A DNA stretch of 21,473 nt from Conexivisphaera sp049976725 (GCA_049976725.1 JBMFHR010000016.1:1-21473), one strand, 5' to 3'; counted from the first letter of the stretch, positions 13,701-21,397 are shown. The notes: generated from the sequence alone by a model not told the origin. Made by a program: numbers and translations.

Positions 13701-14552
13701 CTACGGTATCCCCAGGATCCCCTCGATGGCCTCGAGGACGAAGACCACGGCTATCATCGGGCTGGCCAGCTTGAACATGGCCCTCGCGGCGTCCCTCGTG
13801 GGGGAGCGCCTGAATTCCTCAGCCCTCCTCACGGCGAGCGCTGCCAGGGCGCTCGCCGTGAGGGCAGCCACAATCCCCCTGCGCGCCGCCGCCCAGTACG
13901 CCCAGGCCAGCGCCGGTATGGCCAGGGTGGAGTACTCCGTGTACCTGGCGGCCTCGGACGGCCCCTTCACGACGGGCATCATGGGGATCCCGGCCAGTCT
14001 GTAGTCGTCAGCGTAGTACGTCGCGATGAACCATATGTGCATGGGTATCCATGCGAGCACGATCGCGGCGAGCAGCAGGCCGGCAGGGGTCAGCCCGCGG
14101 GCCAGGGCCCAGCCGCCAAGCGCTGGCATCGCCCCGGCTATGCCGCCCAGGATGACGTTGTACGGGGTCACGCGCTTCACGATGTCGGTGTAGATGAGCA
14201 CGTCCGAGAGGAACCCCACCAGTATCGTCAGCGTGAGCCCGCGCGACCACAAGGATGAGACTGCCAGCGACGCCAGGAAGCTGGCGGCGGCCAGCGCCAC
14301 CGCGGCGCCGGGGGGAACCGAGCCGGACGGCAGCGGCCTCCTGGACGTCCTTGGCATCAGCGCGTCGATGTCGCGCTCCAGGTACATATTGGCCGCCGTC
14401 GTGCCCGATATCGCCAGGGCCTCGGCGACGGTCAGGACGGCCAGGTCCAGCGGCGACCTGCCGCCGGCCGCGAGGTATGCGCAGTAGGAGGTGACCAGGA
14501 GGAGGAGCGTCTGCGGCGGCTTGATGAGCTCCAAGAGATCCCGGGACCTCAC
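13701..14552 (-). CDS. ctaB: Protoheme IX farnesyltransferase (heme O synthase)
   Basis: Membrane prenyltransferase of the UbiA superfamily that adds a farnesyl group to heme B to make heme O for heme-copper oxidases. The polyprenyl-diphosphate motif is NMYLERDIDALMPRTSRRPL (55-74, with N55, D61 and D63). The second conserved loop WIPMHIWF...DDYRLAGIPMMPVV is also clear. There are about eight to nine hydrophobic segments in 283 residues. The GTG at 14552 has a TATA-like box about 29 bp upstream. Its presence implies that the host has a heme O- or A-containing terminal oxidase encoded elsewhere. Confidence 0.92.
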   Translation of the reverse strand: MRSRDLLELIKPPQTLLLLVTSYCAYLAAGGRSPLDLAVLTVAEALAISGTTAANMYLERDIDALMPRTSRRPLPSGSVPPGAAVALAAASFLASLAVSSLWSRGLTLTILVGFLSDVLIYTDIVKRVTPYNVILGGIAGAMPALGGWALARGLTPAGLLLAAIVLAWIPMHIWFIATYYADDYRLAGIPMMPVVKGPSEAARYTEYSTLAIPALAWAYWAAARRGIVAALTASALAALAVRRAEEFRRSPTRDAARAMFKLASPMIAVVFVLEAIEGILGIP

Positions 14553-14574
14553 GCCCCTGGCGCAGCGCAGGTCA

Positions 14575-14586
14575 GTAGTAAAGTTT
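14575..14586 (-). promoter_or_regulatory. TATA-type promoter for the ctaB operon
   Basis: AAACTTTACTAC on the minus strand is centred about 29 bp before GTG 14552 in a 72-bp gap. It probably drives ctaB, the membrane protein and the thioredoxin together. Confidence 0.5.
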
Positions 14587-14624
14587 GGCCCAGAGCCGGC
14601 GCTGGCAATGGAGCGGTGGGAACC

Positions 14625-15266
14625 TCAGCCGCCGCGAGCGAGAGCGCGCTCCGCCGCCGCCTCCAGGCGCCCGCTGAGCAGGATCCTGGCCAGCTCCTCC
14701 ACGCTGTCCACGCCCATGTGTATGTGGCCCTCTAGGACGGGCTTCGGGCGGAACCCTATGGCCAGGTTGGCCTCGGCGAACATCGGCACGTCGTTCCACC
14801 CGTCGCCCACGGCGACCACGAAGCCCGGGCGGAACTCCGCCTTCAGCATGCGCGCAGCGGCGCCCTTGTCCGGGAACCTGAGCTCAACGCCGCTCAGGCG
14901 GCCACCGTCGAAGACCAGCCTGTGCGCCAGGAACCTGTCGTACGCGAGCCCGCCGCGGTCGAGCGCTGACCCCAGCAGGTCGAAGCCGCCCGAGACTATG
15001 GCGACGCGCCAGCCCTCATCCCTCAGCGCCCTGGTCATCTCGGCGGCGCCCGGCTCCATGTCCACGCGGGCCGCGACCTCGATGGCGTACTCCTCCGGGG
15101 TCCCCCGGAGTATCTCTATCCTCCTGTACAGGCTCTCGAGCCAGGAGCGGTGCCCATTTATGCCGTCGCGGAACTCCCTGAGGACCTCCTCGTACTTTCC
15201 GGCGCGCTCCGCGAGCTCGAGCAGGAACTCGTGGGGCGTCAGGACGCCCTCCAGGTCAAATATCAC
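14625..15266 (-). CDS. Phosphoserine-phosphatase-like HAD hydrolase
   Basis: HAD-superfamily phosphatase of the phosphoserine phosphatase type. Motif I is DLEGVLT (4-10) with D4 as nucleophile and Glu in place of the second Asp, motif II is VSGG (91-94, S92), motif III has K134 (FPDKGAA) and motif IV is GDGWND (154-159). The 213 residues and cap region fit subfamily IB. Serine synthesis is the likely role, though other phosphomonoesters are possible. The GTG start at 15266 leaves only three residues before the nucleophile. The in-frame codons just upstream (KPIRKL) look like normal HAD N-terminus but lack a start codon. Confidence 0.85.
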   Translation of the reverse strand: MIFDLEGVLTPHEFLLELAERAGKYEEVLREFRDGINGHRSWLESLYRRIEILRGTPEEYAIEVAARVDMEPGAAEMTRALRDEGWRVAIVSGGFDLLGSALDRGGLAYDRFLAHRLVFDGGRLSGVELRFPDKGAAARMLKAEFRPGFVVAVGDGWNDVPMFAEANLAIGFRPKPVLEGHIHMGVDSVEELARILLSGRLEAAAERALARGG

Positions 15267-15320
15267 GAGCTTCCGGATTGGCTTGCCATGCCCACCCGTT
15301 CCCGAGGGCGAACGCCGATC

Positions 15321-15335
15321 CTAATAAGTATTATC
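15321..15335 (-). promoter_or_regulatory. Candidate promoter for the HAD phosphatase
   Basis: GATAATACTTATTAG on the minus strand is the AT-rich block in the 69-bp gap. It is centred about 62 bp before GTG 15266, so unlike its neighbours this gene would have a leader of about 35 nt. The leader contains a 27-nt mini-ORF (15289-15263). Confidence 0.5.
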
Positions 15336-16382
15336 CTACCCCCCGCTGGCCCGAGCCGCGCCGGCCAGGAGCGACGGGGACCGCCCAGGGCCTCGATCCA
15401 TCCTCCTGAGCGTGAGCCCGTCCAGGTAGTACGCCGCGCTCCAGGGCCTCTCGAAGAACACCACGGGGACGCCGGCCACCGAGGAGATCTTGGCCAAGTA
15501 GTCGGCGCGGACCTGAGGGCACCCCTGGCATCCCAGGCGGATGCTGACCGATCCCTCGGATCTCCCGAGTATCAGGAGGCCGCCGGCGTCCTCGCCCACG
15601 TCCTTGGCCCCGCCGGGATAGATGGATGCCCTGAGCCCCGCGCCCTTCAGGGTCGCCGCGAGCCCATCGAGGAAGCCCTCCACCAGGTGCTCCGGAACTC
15701 CCTGGTCCACGTAGACCTCCAGGGTGGAACCGGGCCTCATGGACGCCACCACGGGCTCCAGCTCGCCCAGATCGAGCGTCCCCCACTCGGGCGCCCCAGC
15801 GGGCTTGATCAGCCTGCGGTCTGATGAGAGGAGGAAGCTCTCCCTGCTGGAGGGCGAGTAGGGGGACGCCACCCTGACGACCCTGAATCTGCGGCCCTGG
15901 ACGTCGATGGGGCCGACCTCGAACAGGTAGTCGGCCACCGCCTCCTCCGGTCCCCCATCTGACACCATAAGCAGCGTCCCCCGGCCGATCCTGGCTATTC
16001 TCCTGAGCGTGAACAGCAGGTTCATGTACTCGCGCTCCTCGCCCACCATGCTTAGCAGGAGCCCCGCGGAGTCCACTACCACGAGGCCGCCGGACGAGAG
16101 CCCGTCCATGAGCCGGGTGGCCACCACCTTGAGGCCCTCATCCCTGATGGACGAGGCGTCTATGTTGGATGGGGAGTCCCCCTCCGGGCACACCACCGGG
16201 GATATGAAGCTCAGGACGACCGCGCGCCTCCTCCTGGCGGCGCCGCAGGCGATTCCCTCGAGCAGCTCCTCCCTGTCCCGCAGGTAGCGGCCCTCCAGGA
16301 GGTAGACCGCGCCCTCGATCAGGTTCCCCTCCAGGAGGCCCTCGAGCAGGTACTCGGGATCGCCGGCAGCCCCCTTGCCCAA
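15336..16382 (-). CDS. Unrecognised protein with a P-loop-less RecA/KaiC-like domain
   Basis: I do not recognise this 348-residue protein. Residues about 10-170 follow the KaiC/RecA pattern: GNLIEGAVYLLEG (19-31) where KaiC has GG-x-P-x-G-S-x-x-L-I-x-G, a helix, AVVLSFIS (54-61), a Walker-B-like strand LVVVDS (100-105), GTLLMVSD (135-142), and ADYLFEVG with RRFRVVRVAS (164-173). The Walker A site is replaced by GRYLRDREE (31-39), so ATP binding of the usual kind is unlikely. The C-terminal half holds a GCQGCP pair (C285, C288), then VFFERPW (308-314) and LDGLTLRRM. The TTG start is about 30 bp from a TATA box. It is transcribed alone as far as I can see. Confidence 0.75.
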   Translation of the reverse strand: MGKGAAGDPEYLLEGLLEGNLIEGAVYLLEGRYLRDREELLEGIACGAARRRRAVVLSFISPVVCPEGDSPSNIDASSIRDEGLKVVATRLMDGLSSGGLVVVDSAGLLLSMVGEEREYMNLLFTLRRIARIGRGTLLMVSDGGPEEAVADYLFEVGPIDVQGRRFRVVRVASPYSPSSRESFLLSSDRRLIKPAGAPEWGTLDLGELEPVVASMRPGSTLEVYVDQGVPEHLVEGFLDGLAATLKGAGLRASIYPGGAKDVGEDAGGLLILGRSEGSVSIRLGCQGCPQVRADYLAKISSVAGVPVVFFERPWSAAYYLDGLTLRRMDRGPGRSPSLLAGAARASGG

Positions 16383-16407
16383 GGCTTGGCTCCAGGGGGG
16401 CCCTCCG

Positions 16408-16416
16408 TTATATAGC
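16408..16416 (-). promoter_or_regulatory. TATA box for the KaiC-like gene
   Basis: GCTATATAA on the minus strand is centred about 30 bp before TTG 16382, giving a leader of only a few bases. Confidence 0.6.
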
Positions 16417-16438
16417 GTTTGCCGTTACTGCGTCCCCG

Positions 16439-16927
16439 TCACTCCTGGAAGACCCCCCAGCTGGAGAGGGCGCGCATGTGGGACGGCAGCTGCGAGACCA
16501 CGCCCAGCCTCGGCGAGTACAGGCCGCAGCCCAGCACCTCGTCCCCGTGCCTGACGATCACGTAGCCCGGCTCCACTGGGAACTCGCCCCTCACTATGCC
16601 CCCGCTCATGAACGCCAGTAGCTGCTCCTCATCACCGAGGTCCACGACGTTCCTCGTCGCGGAGCGGCCCACTATTCTGAGGAACGCGCTCGTCGGCTTC
16701 GGGCCCTTGCCGGATTCCTTGATCGCGCGCACCCCGACGGACTCCGCGCACGTCACCTGGCCGGGCAATGCTGGATCGCCGCTGAAGACCCAGTAGCTGT
16801 CACCGCTCGCGAAGAACGAGTAGCCGGCCAGGGCCTCCCTAGGTATGCCGAACCTATCCTCGAGGTACTTGAGCAGCCGCTCCACCTCGCCCGGCTCAGC
16901 GGGCCGCAGGCTTCCTGAGCAGCGCAA
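16439..16927 (-). CDS. PUA-domain RNA-binding protein (COG3270/Nip7-like)
   Basis: A 162-residue protein with an N-terminal pre-PUA part (LRPAEPGEVERLLKYLEDRF then FGIPREALAGYSFF) and a C-terminal PUA domain (about 88-160: LLAFMSGGIVRGE, GYVIVRHGDEVLGCGLYSP, GVVSQLPSHMR). The closest match I can name is the COG3270 group, often found at the C-terminus of NOL1/NOP2/Sun (RsmF-type) rRNA methylases, or the related Nip7 proteins. The start TTG at 16927 gives a 32-nt overlap with the m5C methyltransferase gene; I see no ATG or GTG nearer the domain. It likely guides the neighbouring methyltransferase to rRNA or acts in ribosome assembly (inference). Confidence 0.8.
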   Translation of the reverse strand: MRCSGSLRPAEPGEVERLLKYLEDRFGIPREALAGYSFFASGDSYWVFSGDPALPGQVTCAESVGVRAIKESGKGPKPTSAFLRIVGRSATRNVVDLGDEEQLLAFMSGGIVRGEFPVEPGYVIVRHGDEVLGCGLYSPRLGVVSQLPSHMRALSSWGVFQE

Positions 16928-17849
16928 TGAACATCCCCCCGGTGTCGTTCAGGTGAGGGTAGACCCTGACGGCGCGCTCCACCCCGGGCGAGAAGCGGTA
17001 CGATCTGCCCCTCTCGTCCGTCCACGACCTGATGCCCGGCTCCGCCCTCACGGGCAGCCTGACGTCCTCGGCCTCCGCGCCCAGGGATATCGCGTAGTCG
17101 ACGACCAGCTCCGACTCCTCGGGCGCGAACGTGCAGACAGAGTAGACCAGCGCGCCGCCCGGCGCCAGCAGCTCCAGCGCCCTCCTCACCAGCGCCATCT
17201 GAAGTCTCGAGAGACCGCGTATCTGGGCGAGCGTGAGCCTCGCCACATGCTCGGGAGACCTCCTGGCGACGCCCTCCGAGCTGCACGGGGCGTCCAGCAG
17301 TATCTTGGGGAAGGCCACCCGCGACGACATGCGCCTGCCGTCGTTCCTGGTCACCACGACGTTGGTCACCCTCAGGCGGTCGATGTTGGACCTGAGGGCG
17401 CCTATCCTGTTATAGTCCACGTCGTTCGCCACTATGGTCCCGGAGTTCAGCATCATCTGCGCCATCTGCGTGGTCTTGCTGCCGGGGGCGGCCGCCATGT
17501 CCAGTACGAGGTCGCCCGGCCCCGGCGACAGCACCAGGGGCGGCAGGGCGGAGCTCAGCTCCTGCACGTAGTAGTACCCCAGCAGGTGCTCGAGCGTCCT
17601 CCCGGGGTTGCCCACGGGGCCGAGGTCATCGATCCTGAGGAACCAGGGGTGCCAGGGCACGGGGCTGAGCCTCATCCCGCGCGCGGAGAGGCGCGCCGAG
17701 AGCGCGCCCGGATCTGTGAGGAGCGTGTTCACCCTGATGGTGGGCCTCAGCGGCGTGAGCATGCGCTCCAGGAACGCGTCGAAGTCCGGCACTATGGCCC
17801 TGTAGCGGGATAGATGGGCCCTCAGGCGCTCGCGGACGCCGGCGCTCAT
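16896..17849 (-). CDS. RNA cytosine-C5 methyltransferase (NOL1/NOP2/Sun family)
   Basis: SAM-dependent rRNA or tRNA m5C methylase of 317 residues. Visible are the N-terminal RNA-binding part (about 1-75), the QELSSALPPLVL segment, SAM-binding DMAAAPGSKT (117-126), motif IV DAPCS (186-190, C189) and motif VI YSVCTF (236-241), where C239 would be the catalytic nucleophile. No PUA domain is present in this chain; a PUA protein is encoded immediately downstream with a 32-nt overlap. ATG 17849 overlaps the glycosylase stop (ATGA). The exact target base cannot be assigned. Confidence 0.92.
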   Translation of the reverse strand: MSAGVRERLRAHLSRYRAIVPDFDAFLERMLTPLRPTIRVNTLLTDPGALSARLSARGMRLSPVPWHPWFLRIDDLGPVGNPGRTLEHLLGYYYVQELSSALPPLVLSPGPGDLVLDMAAAPGSKTTQMAQMMLNSGTIVANDVDYNRIGALRSNIDRLRVTNVVVTRNDGRRMSSRVAFPKILLDAPCSSEGVARRSPEHVARLTLAQIRGLSRLQMALVRRALELLAPGGALVYSVCTFAPEESELVVDYAISLGAEAEDVRLPVRAEPGIRSWTDERGRSYRFSPGVERAVRVYPHLNDTGGMFIALLRKPAAR

Positions 17850-18730
17850 GGTGCCACCCTGCACCCGCGCACGATCAGCTCGCCCGCGAGGCGGGCCGAG
17901 AGCGAGGGCCCGAGGACGGGCTCGAGGGACCCTGCCGCGGCGGCGCGGGCATCCCGCACAGGGAGGTCGCGCGGCGCCCAGCCGATTCTCCAGATCACCG
18001 TATCCAGGTGAAGGGGAGGGATCCCGCTCGCGCGGGAGACCTCCGACCACGCGCGCCTGGCCGCCTCCGGGCGCGACATGATCGTCCTGACCGGATCCGC
18101 GCCCGGCGGAACGTCGATGATGCCCGAGGAGTGCGAGACGCAGGAGACCCGCACGTCGACCGGTATCTGGACGTCCATCGGCAGGACCGCTCCCGGGCAT
18201 GCCGATCCGCGGCAGGCGTAGTACGCCATCTTCAGCGAGAAGACCACGGTCTTGTCGTCCGGCCGCTGCCCCAGCGCGGACGCGATCGCCGAGAGCAGGC
18301 CCCCGTATTCCCCGAGGATCGCCTCGCGGGGGGACTCGGCGACCAGCCTGAGCCAGCGGCCGGCGGCCAGCGCCTTCCCGAGCCTGCGCAGCTTCGTGTC
18401 CCTGGCGACGACGCCGCCCCTGCACGAGGAGAGGAACTGGCCCACGGCGCGGGCAGCTCCCTCCGGGTCGCCGGGACACTCGTGGCCGGAGAAGAAGTCG
18501 CGGAAGCACTCCCACCACTCCTCGCCCCTCATCGCTAGCCTGTACGTGACGAGCGCGGCGAGCATGGAGCAGAGGGAGCCGGGGCCCGCGCCCCAGCGGC
18601 GGGCCACGTCGGCCGCGAACGCGAACTGCGGGTCCAGAGACTCCTCGACCGCCAGCACGCGATCCAGGCCGACCTCGGAGAACGCCTCCGAGACGGCGCG
18701 CACCCTCGGCTCGGACACGGCGAGTTCCAA
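17846..18730 (-). CDS. Archaeal 8-oxoguanine DNA glycosylase/lyase (AGOG)
   Basis: HhH-GPD-type glycosylase that removes 8-oxoguanine and nicks at the abasic site. The AGOG signature runs through DDKTVVFSLKMAYYACR (158-174), PMDVQIPVDVRVS (184-196) and PPLHLDTVIWRIG. The catalytic pair of Pyrobaculum AGOG is K140/D172 as I recall; D192 and K160 have the same 32-residue spacing, although K167 is also a candidate Lys. The 294 residues are slightly long for the family and carry several cysteines. I use TTG 18730, four bases after the dehydrogenase stop. The gene is translationally coupled to the RNA methylase, a link between repair and RNA modification that may be only operon packing. Confidence 0.9.
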   Translation of the reverse strand: MELAVSEPRVRAVSEAFSEVGLDRVLAVEESLDPQFAFAADVARRWGAGPGSLCSMLAALVTYRLAMRGEEWWECFRDFFSGHECPGDPEGAARAVGQFLSSCRGGVVARDTKLRRLGKALAAGRWLRLVAESPREAILGEYGGLLSAIASALGQRPDDKTVVFSLKMAYYACRGSACPGAVLPMDVQIPVDVRVSCVSHSSGIIDVPPGADPVRTIMSRPEAARRAWSEVSRASGIPPLHLDTVIWRIGWAPRDLPVRDARAAAAGSLEPVLGPSLSARLAGELIVRGCRVAP

Positions 18731-18734
18731 CTGC

Positions 18735-19745
18735 TCACTGCACTCTCACGACGGCCGTGAGGCCCTGGAGCTCGCCCCTCCTGCTCCTGATGGCCGCCTC
18801 CTGGAGCTCGTCGAACGCGAAGACGTCCTTGGGTATGCTCATGTCGATCCTCTTCGCGGCCTCCACCATCCTGTATATGGAGCTCCGCCTGACGTTCTGC
18901 ACTGTCCTGATAGTCCTGCCCCAGAGGTTCCCGTGGTAGTCCGACACGGTCATGGGCGTCGAGAATATCTGCGAGAGGACCAGGACGCCGCCGGGCGCGA
19001 TTGACCTCAGGGCCCTCTCGGTGGCCTCGCCGATCGCCGGGAACGAGATCACCGCGTCCAGCGGGACCGGCGACCCCTCCTCCAGCAGGTTGCCGACCCA
19101 CCTGGCGCCCAGGGACTCGGCCACCTCCCTGTGCGCCCTGGACCTCGTGCTCACGTAGACGTCCACCCCCATGCTCCTCGCGACCTTCATGACGTAGTAC
19201 GCGGTCGGGCCGAAGCCCAGGAGCCCGAGGCGGTCCCCGGGGCCCACCTCGGCCAGCTCGAAAGCCAGATAGCCGGTCATCCCGGGGCACATCATGGGGG
19301 CCAGGTCCTCGAAGTCCAGCGGGACCCCATCCAGGGGAACGGCGAAGCCCTCGTCGGCCACGACGTACTCTGCGTAGCCCCCGTCGACGTCCCAACCTGT
19401 CCTCCTTATGAGCGGGCAGTGGTTCTCGCGCCCGGTCGTGCACATCTTGCAGTGGCCGCAGGCCCCGTAGATCCACGTGAGGCCCGCCCTGTCGCCGGGC
19501 CTGAAGCGCGTGACTCCCTCCCCCACCTCGTCAACGACCCCCGCTATCTGGTGCCCCAGGACCAGGGGGGACTTGTGGAGCGGCAGGTCCCCCTCCGCTA
19601 TGTGGAGGTCCGTGCGGCATATGCCGGTGGCCCTGATCCTTATCCGGACCTGGCCGGGGCCGGGCTCCGGGGTCGGGTAGTCCTCCACGAGCTCGAGCGG
19701 CCTCTCCTCAATCCTCGCCTGCCTGCGCAGGACCCAGGCCCTCAT
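18735..19745 (-). CDS. adh: Zinc-dependent alcohol dehydrogenase (MDR family)
   Basis: Medium-chain NAD(P)-dependent alcohol dehydrogenase of 336 residues. Catalytic-zinc residues lie in GICRTDLH (Cys at 43) and LGHQIAG, where Gln follows the His, as in the adh_fam_2 (TIGR02822) subgroup. The structural-zinc lobe has four cysteines in CGHCKMCTTGRENHC. The diagnostic TGWDVDGGYAEYV and the Rossmann glycines GLLGFGPTAYYVMKVA also match that subgroup. The substrate is unknown. ATG 19745 has a TATA box about 31 bp upstream that overlaps the stop codon of the gene before it. It leads a four-gene unit: adh, AGOG, m5C methylase, PUA protein. Confidence 0.92.
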   Translation of the reverse strand: MRAWVLRRQARIEERPLELVEDYPTPEPGPGQVRIRIRATGICRTDLHIAEGDLPLHKSPLVLGHQIAGVVDEVGEGVTRFRPGDRAGLTWIYGACGHCKMCTTGRENHCPLIRRTGWDVDGGYAEYVVADEGFAVPLDGVPLDFEDLAPMMCPGMTGYLAFELAEVGPGDRLGLLGFGPTAYYVMKVARSMGVDVYVSTRSRAHREVAESLGARWVGNLLEEGSPVPLDAVISFPAIGEATERALRSIAPGGVLVLSQIFSTPMTVSDYHGNLWGRTIRTVQNVRRSSIYRMVEAAKRIDMSIPKDVFAFDELQEAAIRSRRGELQGLTAVVRVQ

Positions 19746-19770
19746 CGCTGCGCGATCGCCCCCGGGAACT

Positions 19771-19782
19771 GATAAGCTTTAG
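19771..19782 (-). promoter_or_regulatory. TATA box for adh overlapping the upstream stop codon
   Basis: CTAAAGCTTATC on the minus strand includes the TAA that ends the NAD(P)HX repair gene (19781-19779). Its centre is about 31 bp before the adh ATG, so the promoter is embedded in the previous gene's end. Confidence 0.55.
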
Positions 19783-21362
19783 ACGACGTCCGGCATGTAC
19801 CTCCTGACCACGCCCTCGTAGTCATCCCTCAGCGCCTTCGTGGCCGCGGGGAGCCACTGCAGCAAGTCCTCCGCGGTTATCCCGTCCTCGCCCTTCGCCG
19901 ACGCGGCGAGGTCGCCGGACAGCCCGTGGACGAACACGCCGGCGCGCACGGCGTCGCCGACCTCGAGCCCGAGGCCGTACATCGCGGCTATCGTGCCCGT
20001 CAGCACGTCCCCGGAGCCGGCGGTGCCCATGCCGGAGTTGCCGCTCATGTTGATGAATGCCCTGCCGTCCGGGTACGCTATTATGCTGTGGGCGCCCTTG
20101 AGCACGACGTAGGAGTTCAGGTCGCGGGCGGCCTCCCTGGCGACGTCGACCCTCCTGGACTCGACCTCGCCCACGGGCCTCCCAATCAGGCGCGACATCT
20201 CGCCCGGATGGGGCGTCAGGATGGTGGGCTTCCCCCTGGACCTCAGGACTGACGTGTCGGACGATATGGCGGTGAGCCCGTCGCCGTCCACTATTAGGGG
20301 GCGGTCGATCTCGGGCACCAGGGACCTGACCAGCGACTGCGCCTCGGGATCCAGGGATACCCCGGGCCCCAGCACCACCACGTCTATGTCGTGCTCATCT
20401 ATGAGCTCGAGGATCCTCTGCTTGTTGGAGGCGGCCAGGGCTCCCCCCTCGGTCTCCTCCATGGGTATGTAGACCACCTCGCTCGCCCTGGCGGCTATGA
20501 ACGGTATGACGGACCTGGGCGCGGCGAGCCTCGAGTACCCCCCGCCCGCCTTGAGGAACGAGAGCGACGAGAAGTAGGGGGCCCCGTAGTAGTTCCTGGC
20601 CCCTGCCACCGCCAGGAGCTTGCCGAACGTCCCCTTGTGCCCCCAGGGGGGCCTCCACGGCAGCCTGGGCGGCTCCTTCACCTCGGTCATTATGTCGGGC
20701 GACTCCTGGAGCTCGGGCGGGAAGGATATGTGCGACACCACGAGCTTCCCGCCGTAGTAGTAGCCCGGGTACAGCAGGTTCCCGAGCTTCGGGAGGCCGA
20801 ACGTCACCGTGTAGGATGCCCTGACGGCGGCGCCGTAGACCCTGCCGTCGTCCCCGCCCACGCCTGACGGTATGTCCACGCTGAACACGGTCTTCCCGGC
20901 GCGGTTGATCTCCTCTATCACGGACCTGTGGATGCCGGACACCTCCCTGGACAGGCCCGTCCCGAAGAGGCCGTCCACGACGGCATCGCACCAGCCGAGG
21001 GACGACCTGAGGCCGTCGAGCGACGAGCCCTCGACGAGGACCTCGATGGGGATCCCGGCCCTCGACACCATCTGGTAGTTCTGGAGGGCGGGGCCCCTGT
21101 AGCCGGACGGATCGCCGACCACGAACACGCGCACGTGGCCGCCGCTCGAGTTCAGCTTCCTGGCGACGACGAGCGCGTCCCCTCCGTTGTTGCCGATGCC
21201 CGCCACTACCACGAAGCGCCTCCCGCGGACGCCCATCTCGCGCAGGATCACGTAGTAGACCGCGTGGCCCGCGTTCTCCATGAGCAGCAGGTGGTCGACG
21301 CCGTACTTGGAGGCGGCGGCTGAGTCCAGCCCGCGCATCTGCTCGACCGTGCTAACCTTCAT
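19779..21362 (-). CDS. nnr: Bifunctional NAD(P)HX epimerase / ADP-dependent NAD(P)HX dehydratase
   Basis: Repairs hydrated NAD(P)H: the N-terminal YjeF_N domain (about 1-215) epimerises R- to S-NAD(P)HX and the C-terminal ribokinase-like domain (about 225-527) dehydrates the S form with ADP. Visible are LMENAGHAV (27-35), GIGNNGGDALVVARKL (55-70), SVDIPSG, and in the C-terminal part VLGPGV, LTPHPGEMSRL, KGAHSI and NSGMGTAGSGDVLTG. The 527 residues are normal for the fused form. I start at ATG 21362, which has GGTGA just upstream and a TATA box about 31 bp upstream. The frame is open for 29 more residues, but these cross the promoter. Confidence 0.95.
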   Translation of the reverse strand: MKVSTVEQMRGLDSAAASKYGVDHLLLMENAGHAVYYVILREMGVRGRRFVVVAGIGNNGGDALVVARKLNSSGGHVRVFVVGDPSGYRGPALQNYQMVSRAGIPIEVLVEGSSLDGLRSSLGWCDAVVDGLFGTGLSREVSGIHRSVIEEINRAGKTVFSVDIPSGVGGDDGRVYGAAVRASYTVTFGLPKLGNLLYPGYYYGGKLVVSHISFPPELQESPDIMTEVKEPPRLPWRPPWGHKGTFGKLLAVAGARNYYGAPYFSSLSFLKAGGGYSRLAAPRSVIPFIAARASEVVYIPMEETEGGALAASNKQRILELIDEHDIDVVVLGPGVSLDPEAQSLVRSLVPEIDRPLIVDGDGLTAISSDTSVLRSRGKPTILTPHPGEMSRLIGRPVGEVESRRVDVAREAARDLNSYVVLKGAHSIIAYPDGRAFINMSGNSGMGTAGSGDVLTGTIAAMYGLGLEVGDAVRAGVFVHGLSGDLAASAKGEDGITAEDLLQWLPAATKALRDDYEGVVRRYMPDVV

Positions 21363-21388
21363 GGTCACCCACCGTGGACCGGCCCCGG

Positions 21389-21397
21389 GATATACGC
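21389..21397 (-). promoter_or_regulatory. TATA box for nnr
   Basis: GCGTATATC on the minus strand is centred about 31 bp before ATG 21362. It is the only AT-rich block in the G/C-rich gap, and its near-palindromic core could also serve a divergent plus-strand gene. Confidence 0.55.

Noticed and set aside
14491..15324. 277-residue plus-strand frame antisense to the HAD phosphatase
   Set aside because: Ser/Arg/Pro-rich shadow of the intact HAD motifs on the other strand.
18535..19476. 313-residue minus-strand frame inside adh
   Set aside because: It is out of frame with the conserved dehydrogenase on the same strand and has low-complexity composition.
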